Shown here piece after piece: positions 23,590 through 32,890 of a stretch of DNA of 64,000 nucleotides (positions are counted from its first letter, which is position 1; every line of letters begins with the position of its first letter). The stretch comes from Aldrovandia affinis (Eukaryota > Chordata > Actinopteri > Notacanthiformes > Halosauridae): NCBI GenBank assembly GCA_029706075.1, contig JAINUG010000011.1, positions 9,758,370 through 9,822,369 on the forward strand. The letters run 5' to 3'. The notes below the pieces were generated by a model. It was not told where the DNA came from. It was given only the letters and a program-made list of their open reading frames with translations, and did not search any database. The position numbers were made by a program, and so were the translations under genes.

Positions 23590-24632
23590 ATAAATGATAC
23601 CGTGATCAAATGGTGCACGCAACTGTAATCTTCATTCCTGCCCTAAACTCTCCCCACCTTGATTTCTCCATTTCTCTAGGTGACACCCTGGTGACATCAT
23701 CACCCTGCGTGAAGAATCTTGGTGTGGTGATGGACAACAGGCTGTCCCTATCAATGAACATTGCAGCGGTAAGCCGGGCGTGCAGATTCTTCCTGTATAA
23801 CATCAGGAGGATCCGTCCCTTCCTTACCACGTACTCTACCCAGCTCCTGGTCCAAGCAATGGTACTGTCCCGCTTGGACTACTGCAACTCGTTCCTGGCT
23901 GGCCTTCCCGCATCTGCTATCAGACCCCTGCAACTCATCCAGAACGCTGCGGCCCGTCTGATCTACAACCTTCCTCGACACTCCCATGTCACCCCCCTGC
24001 TCACTACCCTCCACTGGCTGCCTGTTATAGCTCGCATCAAATTCAAGACATTGGTCCTAGCATACCAGGCAGTCAAGGGATCAGCCCCAACATACCTCAC
24101 CAAGATCTTCAAACCCTACACACCTGCCAGACCTCTCCGTTCTGCTACCTCAGGACGCCTAGCACCTCCCCCCCTCCGCACCTGCGCTTCCCGGTCACGT
24201 CTCCTGTCGGTTCTGGCTCCACGATGGTGGAATGACCTTCCTGTGGAAGTCAGAATAGCTGAGACCCTGGCCACCTTCAAGCGTCGACTGAAGACTCACC
24301 TCTTCAGGGTGCACCTCTCCCCGTAGTCCGGTTTTTGTTAACTTAGGGACATAGTCGCTTAGTTTACACGTCTACTTGTTTATGTATTGTATTAGGCTTA
24401 GGCATTATTTCCTGCATTGAGTGCTTTACTGCTACCTCTGAATTGTGGCTACAGATTTACCTACAGGGTCCTAGTTTAACTATGTGGTTGCTCCTAGCAC
24501 CCAGGAATTGTACTTCCCACTAGGGTGGCTTTCAGCTAAACTGTTCTTGACTACGGTTAACACTTTGTTGTACGTCGCTCTGGATAAGAGCATCTGCCAA
24601 ATGCCTATAATGTAATGTAATGTAATGTAATG
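23590..24632 (+). mobile_element. L2-type LINE, 5'-truncated, C-terminal frame open
   Basis: An open 238-aa frame (23610-24326) covers the C-terminal third of an L2 reverse transcriptase: KNLGVVMDNRLSLSMNIAAV, LLVQAMVLSRLDYCNSFLAG, LIQNAAARLIYNLPRHSHV, PRWWNDLPVEVR and KTHLFRVHLSP. The 3' UTR ends with gtcgctctggataagagcat, ctgccaaatgcc and a (TAATG)n tail at 24608-24632. The catalytic YADD region is absent. It differs from the copies at 325-1670 and 59727-60670, so it is another subfamily. Confidence 0.85.
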
Positions 24633-24639
24633 TGTGCAG

Positions 24640-25500
24640 CCAATGGCACCCAGGGAATCCACATTGCGCATAAAAATCCTGTTTAGTTCTCTGCTGGCTG
24701 TCGGGGGTAAGGAAAAGTAATAAACTAATGTGCATGTTGGACAAGACTGGAAGACTGATTGCCATCTGGCCAACACCGGCTACCAAACCTAGGGTATCGC
24801 TCACAGTATCGCCTTCGGCGTCCAATTATGTACTCCATTTTCTGTAGTGCAAATGGAAAGAATAAAACGCTTTCACATAAGAAAAACAATGTGCATACAA
24901 ACATATATTTATTTAACAGGTGTATCTTACTGAACGGTAGCACTGGATGGCCTGCTGGCTTCAGTCTTTCATGTCCATGCATTGAATAACCACAAGCTGT
25001 GGTGAAATAGTTTTTAGCTTAATTGATTTCAGATAACCTTATGTTCATATGTGCGCATCAATAAAGTCACCAAATTGCACAGAGCGCCAGCGTTTGCGCT
25101 AAAAGGTGGTCTAGTTGGACGTTAACACAAGCTCATTATTTGACACCAAACTTGCATAGCGCTGACTGTTTTCACTGTCACACCCCCTATTGTGCTGCCC
25201 AACCCATAGTCGTACAAACGCCTTCATTGTGCACCACAAAATTGCCATACTCGGCGGAGATGGGAAATATTCAGTTTGCGACAGACAAAACTGGCAATTC
25301 GCCAGCGCTAGGGCATAACGCCGCTTAGCGCCAGCACGAAAATAGGGCCCATAGAGTTGTCAATGCTTGGAATAGTTTGCCAGGTCGGAATGGTAGAGGC
25401 AGAAACACTTGGGCTATTGGCTATTCAAGTCCAGGCTAGATGCAGTACTAGATATTCTTTAGATTAGGACATGACGCGCCTAGATGGGCTGAACGGCCCG
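24640..25500. other. No gene recognised
   Basis: No conserved frame was found. Around 25085-25345 the words agcgccagcgtttgcgct and gccgcttagcgccagcacga suggest an eroded DNA transposon, but ends and target duplication could not be fixed. Confidence 0.35.
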
Positions 25501-25864
25501 GTCTCGTCATGATGTATTTGTCACACGCCACGCGACAAACCCTGGATGGGAACAGAGCAGCCATGAGACACAGAGTGGAGTTTGTCGGTCTATGGACCGG
25601 ATTTTATTTATTTTTTCTTGTCTCTCCCCCCGGACATGGGGAAGAGACAGTGGGAGTAGCAGGTTAACATATAACAAACACAAACACAGACACAAAATCT
25701 TCACCCTACTCGCCGCGAAGCTTTCGGGTAAAAACAACAAACTAAAATAACAAGCTAAAATAATCATAACTTACGGGACACCGTGCCTCTCCATCCGGAG
25801 TTCCCTCGGAACCTCCCCAGGCACACACATATGCAGTGACTTTTCAAGTGCTTCCCACCCATTC

Positions 25865-26195
25865 ATACTGAGACTTTGCAGTCCGAGTTATCTTTCCCCA
25901 TGCATACAGAGACACTCAAACTTTGCAGTTCGAGTTCTCTTACCCATTCATACAGAGACACTCGCCACTCCCCACAGTGAGAGTTTTCTGGCAACCAGCC
26001 CCGAGACACCCTCCACTCTTCCAGTGAGAGTTCTCGGGCTGTTGCCCAACACTCTCCACTGCTCGAGTGTGAGCTCTCTTTCACTAAAACCGAGGGCGAG
26101 AGGCGGACCCTCTTCCAGGGCACCCTCTTGCTCTCCACAATCACACCGAGGGAGAGAGGCGGACACTCTTAGTGCACCCCTCTCCCTCTTCCCCA
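25865..26195. repeat. Imperfect tandem repeats
   Basis: Two repeat sets are present. In 25865-25960 a ~50-bp unit containing ctttgcagt-cgagtt and cata-cagagacactc occurs twice. In 26091-26190 a ~60-bp unit containing accgaggg-gagaggcggac and accctctt occurs twice. The open frames across this region are low-complexity products of the repeats. Confidence 0.65.
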
Positions 26196-26567
26196 CACAC
26201 ATAAGAAGCACTCTACTCAGTCACTTTCAACAAACGCACACAAAACTCCACAAACATCAAACATTCAACATTCACCATCAAACATTCAACATTCCACAAC
26301 ATACGTGCACGCGCACTCACACACACATCAAGACAAGACTGACCATACACACAAACAAAGACAAAAGACTAACTGATTCCCCACTCGCCCCACCTGCTCT
26401 TAAATAGGCTTAGTCTCTGCCCGGCTCAAGTGGAACTAGTGAGGCAATCACCCAATCACAATAATTCACTCACATACTCATACAGACACCCAATCAGCCA
26501 ATTGACTTCCATATCAATTGACTGATTGACACCAATTAAATAATTAAATAATAAATAAACCAATTAT

Positions 26568-26660
26568 GGCCTTTGGAGCAACCTTCCGGGCCACGGTTTA
26601 CTCTCACACCCTGTGAGAGTGCCAAACCTGCCCCTGGAAAGTCTACCTGCTCCAAAGGCC
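26568..26660. repeat. 13-bp perfect inverted repeat around a smaller hairpin
   Basis: ggcctttggagca at 26568-26580 pairs with tgctccaaaggcc at 26648-26660. Between them ctctcacaccctgtgagag can fold on itself. Role unknown. Confidence 0.7.
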
Positions 26661-26869
26661 TCCACAACATGTAAAGACACAGACAACCATGCCACTCCCA
26701 CGTGGCCGAGACCGACGTCCTCCACAATATTCTTATGTTCCTATATGCGATACATACCCCATCACGTGCTCAAATGCTTTGAACTGCTTAGTTGAAAAAG
26801 GATTGTATTTAAAATACATTCAACCACTAAAATAATGCATTCACATTCACCCTCCTAGATCCACCGGTG

Positions 26870-28438
26870 TCGATATCGTGGTAACAGGGAGCCTATGGAA
26901 CTTCCAGTCCACTGTCCACCAGAAGACTGATTTCATCTCAGCCCAGGCCTCCATACTCTCCCTGCAGTTCCTGGCGCTCACCAAGACATAGATCACTCTG
27001 CAGAACACAACTACCCCTGCTGCTTTCTCCACTGCCTACACATTCTCTATCACTCCACGGCCCACAGGTAGAGGTGGAGGGACTGGTATACTGATCTCCC
27101 CCCTGTGGAGATTTGGTATTGTTCCCCTTCCTCACTTCTCACCCTCCTCCTTTGAATATCATGCTGTCACTGTTCCATGTAAACTGCCCATTATTGTTCT
27201 CTATCGCCCACCGGGTCCACTGGGGAGTTTCCTAGATGAGATGGATACCCTACACAGCTCCTTCCCTGAGGATGGCACTCCTGTCCTACTTCTAGGCGAC
27301 TTCAACCTGCTGCTGGACACTCCTCAGTTCACCATGGCTGAATCCCCATCCACCCACAAGGCCGGCAACCAACTGGACCTTGTCTTCACGAGGAACTTCA
27401 CCTCACCCAACATTGTAGTATCTCTTCTGCATGTGTCAGACCACCGCGTTCTGTTTTTTTTCCTCCCCCTCCCCTCTTCAACTAAACATCTTCTGCTTTT
27501 AATCGTCGCAAACTGTACTCTACGTTTTCCTCTCTCCTCACTCCTCCCCCTCCCCCACTCCCTCCTCTCTAACCATGGATGACTTTGCATCCTTCTTTCG
27601 CAAGAAGGTCGATGACATTTGCAACTCCTTCTCCCCATCCCCTCCCGCACCTAACCCTCCCTCACTCATCTCGCTACCAAAACCTCACCCCTCCCTGACT
27701 CTGACATCCTTCAACTTGTTCACTCCCACCGTCCTATCACCTGCCCTCTCGATCCCATTACTTCCCCCCTTTTCCAGTCCATCGCTATTGACATCCTCCC
27801 CTTTGTCTCCAATGTTATCAATTCCTCTCTTTCCTCTGATTCCATCCCCTCTCCCCTCAAAAGCGCCCATATCATCCCCCTCCTCTCTGAATCCTGCTGT
27901 CATTTCTAATTACTGACTGGTCTCTCTCCTCTCATTCCTTTCTGAAATACTAAAGCGGGCTGTATATAATCAACTGTCTGTCTATTCCAACAGAATGACC
28001 AGCTTAATCCCAACCAATCAGGGTTCAAGGCAGGCCACTCCACAGAAACTGCTCTGCTCATGGTCACTGAGGCTGTACAATTGGCAAAGCCTCAATCACT
28101 CAGCTCTGTCCTCCTCCTCCTCAACCTGTCAGCTGCATATGACACCGTAGATCACCAGGTCCTGCTCTCATCTCTCGCCGAGATGGGAATCTCTGGATCT
28201 GCACTGACATAGTTCAAGTCATACCTGGCTGGTCGGTCCTATCATGTGGCCTGGACAGGATCCCTCTCCTCTCTCCACACCCTCTCCACCGGAGTACAGC
28301 AGGGCTTAGTGCTAGGACCCCTCCTATTCTCCCTGTACACCAAAGCACTTGGTTTGGTCATCTCTGCCCATGGTTTTCTCCTTTTCTCCTTCTGAGACCC
28401 AGATCCTGGCACGGATCTCTGCATGCCTGGCAGACATC
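26870..28438 (+). mobile_element. L2-type LINE, left half, split by the Polinton
   Basis: Carries a decayed endonuclease (FLALTKT near 26965, GRGGGTGILIS near 27075, VLLLGDFN near 27280, VSDHRVLFF near 27435). The first half of the reverse transcriptase follows (NQGSRQA region near 28020, AAYDTVDHQVLLSSLAEM near 28130, GLVLGPLLFSLYTKALG near 28310). The YADD segment is deleted after AHGF. The frame breaks at CLADI exactly where the Polinton begins. Its continuation DISAWMSTHHLKLNL resumes at 59721. Confidence 0.9.
28433..28438. repeat. Polinton target site duplication, left (GACATC)
   Basis: GACATC directly precedes AGTAGTAGTT and is repeated at 59721-59726. A 6-bp duplication is the Polinton hallmark. 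Confidence 0.95.
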
Positions 28439-28795
28439 AGTAGTAGTTAGGGGGTGCTTTTTTTGTCACATGATGACCTTTATGACCTTTGTATGATTGA
28501 TGGCCTCCAGGTGTACTTTGGAGATGTCCGATGACCACCATGAACGTTGTGTGAACCAAGAAAGAGGAAGGGGGGAAGTTGGGGGTGGAGAGCTTACAGA
28601 CGCAGCGTCAGCGTGTACGTGTGTGACGTGATGGATCCGCCAGGTGTTCCAAGGCTTGATGTCTCAGCGTGGCTGGGTTTCATGTACCACGTTGTGTTGG
28701 GGAGGGCTTTATGACGTGAGGCCTTAGTCAGCTAATAAAGGGTGAGAGAGATGGTGTGTTCTATGTGCAAAACAAAACCACAGCTACAATGTCTC
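28439..28795. repeat. Polinton left terminal inverted repeat
   Basis: Matches the reverse complement of 59365-59720 with only a few differences, for example one G in the GGGGG run near 28580 and one transition near 28620. It ends just inside the first coding frame, at the codons after the ATG at 28789. Confidence 0.95.
28733..28742 (+). promoter_or_regulatory. Putative TIR promoter (TAATAAAGGG)
   Basis: An AT-rich TATA-like string lies ~50 bp upstream of the first ATG. Because it is within the TIR, the same string occurs in opposite orientation at the right end, upstream of the macrodomain gene. Promoter function is inferred from position only. Confidence 0.35.
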
Positions 28796-29388
28796 GGCGG
28801 GTCCCTTTCCAGACTCTAACACCAACAAGACGCGGATGCTTAACGCTGGAAGGTTTATCTCTGGCTCCAAGAAAGAGAAAAGATTACAGAAAGAATGTCT
28901 TGAAACAATATCTGCACCAGCCAGCAATTGTAAAATACAAACGTTGTTTAACCACACACCATTTTTGTGTTGGTTACAAGTTTCTTAAAGACAAACAATC
29001 TGTAGAACTATACTGTAGGGGTTACCCCTACGTTAACCCGTGTGGATTTGGGGGTGCGGAGATGTGTTGTGAAACGGTGACGTTTGCTAAAGACTCGTGG
29101 AGGGAGTTTCGTGTCAAATACAAACCAGACCCCGATAAGATCCCCAGCGCGGTATATGCCTTGTTCTTCTGTGGGGATGCCTTTTGTGATAAATACAGAC
29201 CATTTAACGATAAGGATAACAATGTAGTAAATGACATGCTCCGCAGTGTGGATGCGTTGTTTAAATGTGGGGAGTTGGTTGGTGGCTACGGCCACGTCAA
29301 AAGGAGCTTGTTACAGACAGCAGATGACGAGGACTGTGTGAGTGGGGGTATGACAAGTACCCAGGCCCCCGCCCCTGAGACCTTCTAG
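28789..29388 (+). CDS. Polinton left-end ORF, unknown, Cys-rich
   Basis: A 199-aa frame from the ATG at 28789; an upstream in-frame ATG at 28756 lies wholly in the TIR and would add 11 residues. I do not recognise a family. The N-terminus is basic (PRKRKDYRKN). The middle has many cysteines (LYCRGYPYVNPCGFGG, EMCCETV, LFFCGDAFCDKY). The C-terminus is acidic and Ser/Thr-rich. The first coding gene of the + block, it starts inside the inverted repeat. Intact here, unlike several neighbours. Its position at the element tip is where such elements carry host-interaction genes, but that is inference. Confidence 0.7.
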   Translation: MSRRVPFQTLTPTRRGCLTLEGLSLAPRKRKDYRKNVLKQYLHQPAIVKYKRCLTTHHFCVGYKFLKDKQSVELYCRGYPYVNPCGFGGAEMCCETVTFAKDSWREFRVKYKPDPDKIPSAVYALFFCGDAFCDKYRPFNDKDNNVVNDMLRSVDALFKCGELVGGYGHVKRSLLQTADDEDCVSGGMTSTQAPAPETF

Positions 29389-29415
29389 CTATAAAGTGCA
29401 TGCGTTGTTCTACAG

Positions 29416-30015
29416 TTGTTACAACAGCCTAGGACCATGGACAACCCCACTGATTCATCACACGTTACAAGCTCCAACGACCAGGAATACCTTCACTGGC
29501 AGCACCCGACGAATTACATGGACAAGGCACCAACTACAGAAACTAATACAACTGTTTCTGAACCGGCTACAGGCGACGGGCCTGACTGTGTCCTTACACC
29601 CGTAGGTGTGAGACTTATAAAAGTTACCACATGTATGCTTCTGGAGAACATAGTCACCGCGAAGCTCCGAGAGACGTGTTACGGGTGTGAGATCGATCAT
29701 CCAAGCCAGAAGCACCACCCGTGTCTGTATGAGCCAGAGGAATTCTATTTCGAAAACAATATCATCGACATCACAAAGAGGCTGTTAACACCGGGGCTTC
29801 CAACGATTTTTTCAAACCTTCTGCAAACCATCGATTTAAGACCTTCGAAACCCCGAATTCTTGGCTGTGTTGAGACGTTACTACTGGGTCTGACGGATGA
29901 GCCGTACATCTGTATGAAACTGCGTGAAATAAGACACAAACTCATCAGCCACGTTTGTGAAGCATCCGTACACGAAGCTGTGAAGTGCTGGGGCGACGAA
30001 AAACAGTCCTGTTGA
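29416..30015 (+). CDS. Polinton ORF 2, unknown, Cys/His motif
   Basis: A 199-aa frame (alternative ATG at 29437, MDNPTDSS). The first ~65 residues are polar and probably disordered. The middle carries ETCYGCEIDHPSQKHHPC, a C-x2-C-x3-H-x4-HH-x-C cluster that could bind zinc. The rest looks helical (KRLLTPGLPTIFSNLLQ, MKLREIRHKLISHV). I have a general impression that the CxGCEIDHPSQ-type string recurs in uncharacterised animal and viral proteins, but cannot verify it. The stop lies one base before the next gene's ATG, so the two are probably expressed together. Confidence 0.7.
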   Translation: MLQQPRTMDNPTDSSHVTSSNDQEYLHWQHPTNYMDKAPTTETNTTVSEPATGDGPDCVLTPVGVRLIKVTTCMLLENIVTAKLRETCYGCEIDHPSQKHHPCLYEPEEFYFENNIIDITKRLLTPGLPTIFSNLLQTIDLRPSKPRILGCVETLLLGLTDEPYICMKLREIRHKLISHVCEASVHEAVKCWGDEKQSC

Positions 30016-30016
30016 C

Positions 30017-30463
30017 ATGGGGAACCTCCGTCTGGCACCACCTATTGATAAACAATATGTGAAGACAGAACTAGTTGCTTTATTGTGTGGTGTAATTACT
30101 GCCAATAGACCATCGGGGCCTGTTATTGAGTCCGCACGTTTAGATAGGCTGAAAAAAATGTTGATGTCCGCTAGGGATGTGTGTGATGTCTGGGACGATA
30201 TATTACAGATGTGTGCTTATGATACCAAGCCTTGTCATGTGACTGTAACAAGTTTGCTAAAATGTCTGGGTACGTGTTGGAAAAGTTTCAATGTTGGTAT
30301 GATAATTAGCCTATGTGCATATATTACAGATTTATGTATGTTGAAGATGTCTAAAAATGATGTTGTAGATGTGTGTATCGTTGTTGAGATTCTAGTAGAT
30401 TTTCTGATTAGTAGGAATGTTAATACATGCGTACAATTTTTAAACATTATTGATGTGATGTGA
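30017..30463 (+). CDS. Small helical ORF, possibly Bcl-2-like
   Basis: A 148-aa frame whose ATG lies one base after the preceding stop. The composition is strongly helical and hydrophobic. Residues 91-101 (FNVGMIISLCA) resemble the BH1 helix of Bcl-2 family proteins (N-x-G-R-I/V-x-x-L-x-A/F), although the key Arg is Met here. The length is in the range of viral Bcl-2 proteins, which block mitochondrial apoptosis. A C-terminal hydrophobic helix (VDVCIVVEILVDFLI) is present, but no clear BH2 Trp or BH3 LxxxGD was seen. Adintoviruses are reported to carry anti-apoptotic cargo, which makes the idea plausible, but it rests on one motif. Confidence 0.6.
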   Translation: MGNLRLAPPIDKQYVKTELVALLCGVITANRPSGPVIESARLDRLKKMLMSARDVCDVWDDILQMCAYDTKPCHVTVTSLLKCLGTCWKSFNVGMIISLCAYITDLCMLKMSKNDVVDVCIVVEILVDFLISRNVNTCVQFLNIIDVM

Positions 30464-30489
30464 ACCACGTGCGTCCTTTTTTTAGATTG

Positions 30490-30495
30490 AATAAA
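30490..30495 (+). terminator. Polyadenylation signal AATAAA
   Basis: AATAAA lies 27 bp after the stop of the 148-aa frame and before the integrase gene, so it could end the early-type transcript of the three left ORFs. Confidence 0.5.
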
Positions 30496-30557
30496 AAGTT
30501 TTGTTACACGTAAAACTGAATCATTATTTGTTGGGTACTTATAACTACGGTGTTATA

Positions 30558-31616
30558 ATGACAGAAGAAATGCACTCCGTCTATTATGACCCCGCTAGCG
30601 TGGGGTCTTTTGGTGGTAAAAACCGTCTAAAACGTGGCGTGTTCAAGAAGACAGGTATTCATTTATCAGACAAAAATGTGTCCGACTGGCTACAAGGTGA
30701 GGAGACATACACTTTACACGCACCAGTTCGCGTTAAGTACCCTAGAAACAGGGTAGTAGTCTACGGGATAGACCAACAGTTTCAGGCTGATCTAGTAGAT
30801 ATGTCCATGTATGCAAAGGTCAATGACAACTACAAGTATATGCTGACATGTATTGACGTGTTCAGTAAATATGCATGGGTACGTATGTTAAGAAGTAAAT
30901 CAGGGGTTGAGGTGTCAAAAGCTTTTGAAGATATATTACGGACGGGTCGCGTACCTAGAAAACTACATACGGATCGTGGTACCGAGTTTTACAATAAGCA
31001 TTTTCAGAAAGTGTTGAGTAGTCACAAAATACACCATTTCTCCACGGGTAGTGAGCTTAAGGCTTCAGTTATTGAGCGTTTCAACCGTACTTTAAAGGGT
31101 TTGATGTGGAGGTATTTAACATCGGTCAACTCACACAGATATGTGGATGTCATACAAGACATGGTTACATCATACAACAACAGTTTTCATAGAAGTATAC
31201 AGAGAGCCCCGACAGGAGTAACTATAGAAAATGAAAAATAGGTTTTTAAAGCTCTCTATGGTCTGAAGGATACTGGGAAGCGTTGTTTTAAATATGCTAT
31301 AGGTGACATTGTACGGATATCGAAGGCTAGAACGCCGTTCGCTAAAGCTTATGAAGAGACTTATACTAGGGAATATTTCACCATAGCGACATGTATCCCC
31401 GGACCCCACCGGTCTACAGACTAAAAGATTATGACGGCGAGCTTATTGAGGGAACTTTTTATGAAGAGGAATTACAAAAAATAAATATTGACGGCAGTAA
31501 ACCCTTTAAGATCGAAACAATTCTGGCCAAGAAAGGTTTCATGGTCCTTGTTAAATGGCTTGGGTGGCCAGCTAAGTTCAACAGTTGGGTTCGTGAAGAG
31601 GAGGTTATAGACATCT
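30558..31616 (+). pseudogene. Polinton integrase (rve + chromodomain), broken
   Basis: The likely start is the ATG at 30558 (MTEEMHSVYYDPAS); the frame extends upstream to 30501. It encodes the retroviral-type DDE integrase that inserts the element. Catalytic residues, numbered from 30501, are D97 (QADLVDM), D158 (HTDRGTEFY) and E192 (SVIERFNRTLK). A TAG at 31239-31241 follows IENEK where the family continues. The same frame then runs on (FKALYGLKDTGKR, DIVRISKARTPFAKAY) until a one-base frameshift near 31396. The C-terminal part (31391-31618) has DYDGELIEGTFYEEELQKI and a chromodomain-like tail (LVKWLGWPAKFNSWV) used for chromatin targeting. One nonsense codon and one frameshift make this copy inactive as read. 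Confidence 0.9.
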
Positions 31617-31643
31617 AGCGATCTCTAGAGATACTAAGAAGCC

Positions 31644-32411
31644 ATGGCCAGTGAGGGGTTTTACATAACACTACCCTCCAACGCGTCCCGGGGGGTGTAT
31701 CCTGAGAACACAATATCGCATTACCGGACAAAATTATCGAAACCGCTGCTGTTGAAAGGGTCATGGCAGGTTGGCCTAGTCGAATTTCAATATCCAAGAA
31801 CATGGCTTACTATAACGCCATCAGACACTGTTTTTACGGTCGTTGATAAACAAACGGGGACGGAAGCAAAATATATGATGACCTCAGGGACTTACACAAC
31901 CATCACGGATATTATTGCGGCGATTAACAAGCATACGACCCCCCTGTCTATAACTCTTGGATACTCACCGGTAAAAAACAAAATATACATGGTGACAAAA
32001 AAGGATATAGCTCTAAAGTTCGTTGGAAAGCTAGCTATAATTTTAGGTGTTAAACATTCTATTGAACAGGTTGCTGAGAGGGGGGATTTTGTTAAAAAAG
32101 ACAAGGTTTACGCCCCGAAGCCTGCGGATTTACAAGGTGGATTCTATAATCTTTTTGTATACACGGACATAATTGAACATCAGGTCGTCGGAGACCACTA
32201 TGTGCCAATGTTGGGGTGTGTACATATAGCCGGGGAAGAGTTGCAAGTGGTCACTAACCGGTATGATAAGCCCCACTACGTACCGGTCTCCAGCGGTCAT
32301 ATTAATGACATAGTCGTCGAGATAAAGAGTGACCAGAATCTGCACGTACCATTCACATACGGTAAAGTGGTAGCGAAACTTCATTTCAGACCTGCAAGAC
32401 ATAGTGTGTGA
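31644..32411 (+). CDS. Penton-like minor capsid protein
   Basis: An intact 255-aa frame matches the single-jelly-roll minor capsid (penton-like) protein of fish Polintons. It starts MASEGFYITLPSNAS and has NTISHYRTKLSKPLLLKGSW and VGLVEFQYPRTW, the typical opening strands. It would form the pentameric vertices of a capsid. It lies 25 bp after the chromodomain stop and overlaps the next gene by 8 bp. It precedes the basic protein, major capsid and protease, the usual virion-gene order. No breaks were seen. Confidence 0.85.
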   Translation: MASEGFYITLPSNASRGVYPENTISHYRTKLSKPLLLKGSWQVGLVEFQYPRTWLTITPSDTVFTVVDKQTGTEAKYMMTSGTYTTITDIIAAINKHTTPLSITLGYSPVKNKIYMVTKKDIALKFVGKLAIILGVKHSIEQVAERGDFVKKDKVYAPKPADLQGGFYNLFVYTDIIEHQVVGDHYVPMLGCVHIAGEELQVVTNRYDKPHYVPVSSGHINDIVVEIKSDQNLHVPFTYGKVVAKLHFRPARHSV

Positions 32412-32427
32412 AACCATAAATAGATCC

Positions 32428-32889
32428 ATGATGATTCTGTTTAACTCTTATGCACGGGATCCAGAGCGCTATATAGCCTATTACCAAAACCAAGCTGGTA
32501 GTGGTCTGGCCGGCTATGCCGGTAGCGCTGCACAATACGGGGGTGGTTTGGGGGGCCTTTTTAGGGGCTTCTTCCGTTTTGCAATGCCTCTATTAAAAAA
32601 AGGTTTTAACATAGCCAAGCCACATCTTAAACACGCAGCTAAAAACATAGTGGGGGATGTACTCAGCAACGTCATGTCTACAAACGGTCATAGCAACGTT
32701 GCCCAGGATGGTAGCGGGCTGTTAGTTATGACGCGCAAGACCCAGAAGCGACCCCCAGGAGGCAGACATAGATCTGTTGGTAAGAAAAGACGTGTCGTAC
32801 ATAGGACCCCAACAGTACGCAAAAGAAGGACGAAGCGTAAGCACGTCGTTAGTAGACATGTTTCGCCCCACAAAGGATACATATTCTAA
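32428..32889 (+). CDS. Basic, Gly-rich virion protein (adenovirus pVI/pX-like role)
   Basis: The open frame starts at 32404; the ATGs at 32428 or 32431 (MILFNSYARDPERY) are likelier starts. Numbered from 32404, residues 32-52 are Gly-rich, 49-66 form an amphipathic helix (GGLFRGFFRFAMPLLKKG), and the C-terminus is very basic (GKKRRVVHR, RKRRTKRKHVV), ending HVSPHKGYIF. This layout recalls adenovirus pVI (membrane-lytic helix) and pX/VII (DNA-condensing). A QYGG|G string at 44-48 fits the adenain cleavage rule, so the encoded protease may release the helix. The assignment is by architecture, not close similarity. Confidence 0.7.
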   Translation: MMILFNSYARDPERYIAYYQNQAGSGLAGYAGSAAQYGGGLGGLFRGFFRFAMPLLKKGFNIAKPHLKHAAKNIVGDVLSNVMSTNGHSNVAQDGSGLLVMTRKTQKRPPGGRHRSVGKKRRVVHRTPTVRKRRTKRKHVVSRHVSPHKGYIF

Positions 32890-32890
32890 A

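Noticed and set aside
23610-24326. A host gene encoding a 238-aa protein
   Set aside because: The sequence is the C-terminus of an L2 reverse transcriptase and ends in the L2 3' tail.
25948-26407. Long open frames on both strands around 26 kb
   Set aside because: They come from imperfect tandem repeats with biased composition. No family pattern was seen.
28789-29388. Retinoblastoma-binding LxCxE motif in the left-end protein
   Set aside because: The nearest strings are FKCGE and EMCCE. The leading Leu is missing in both.
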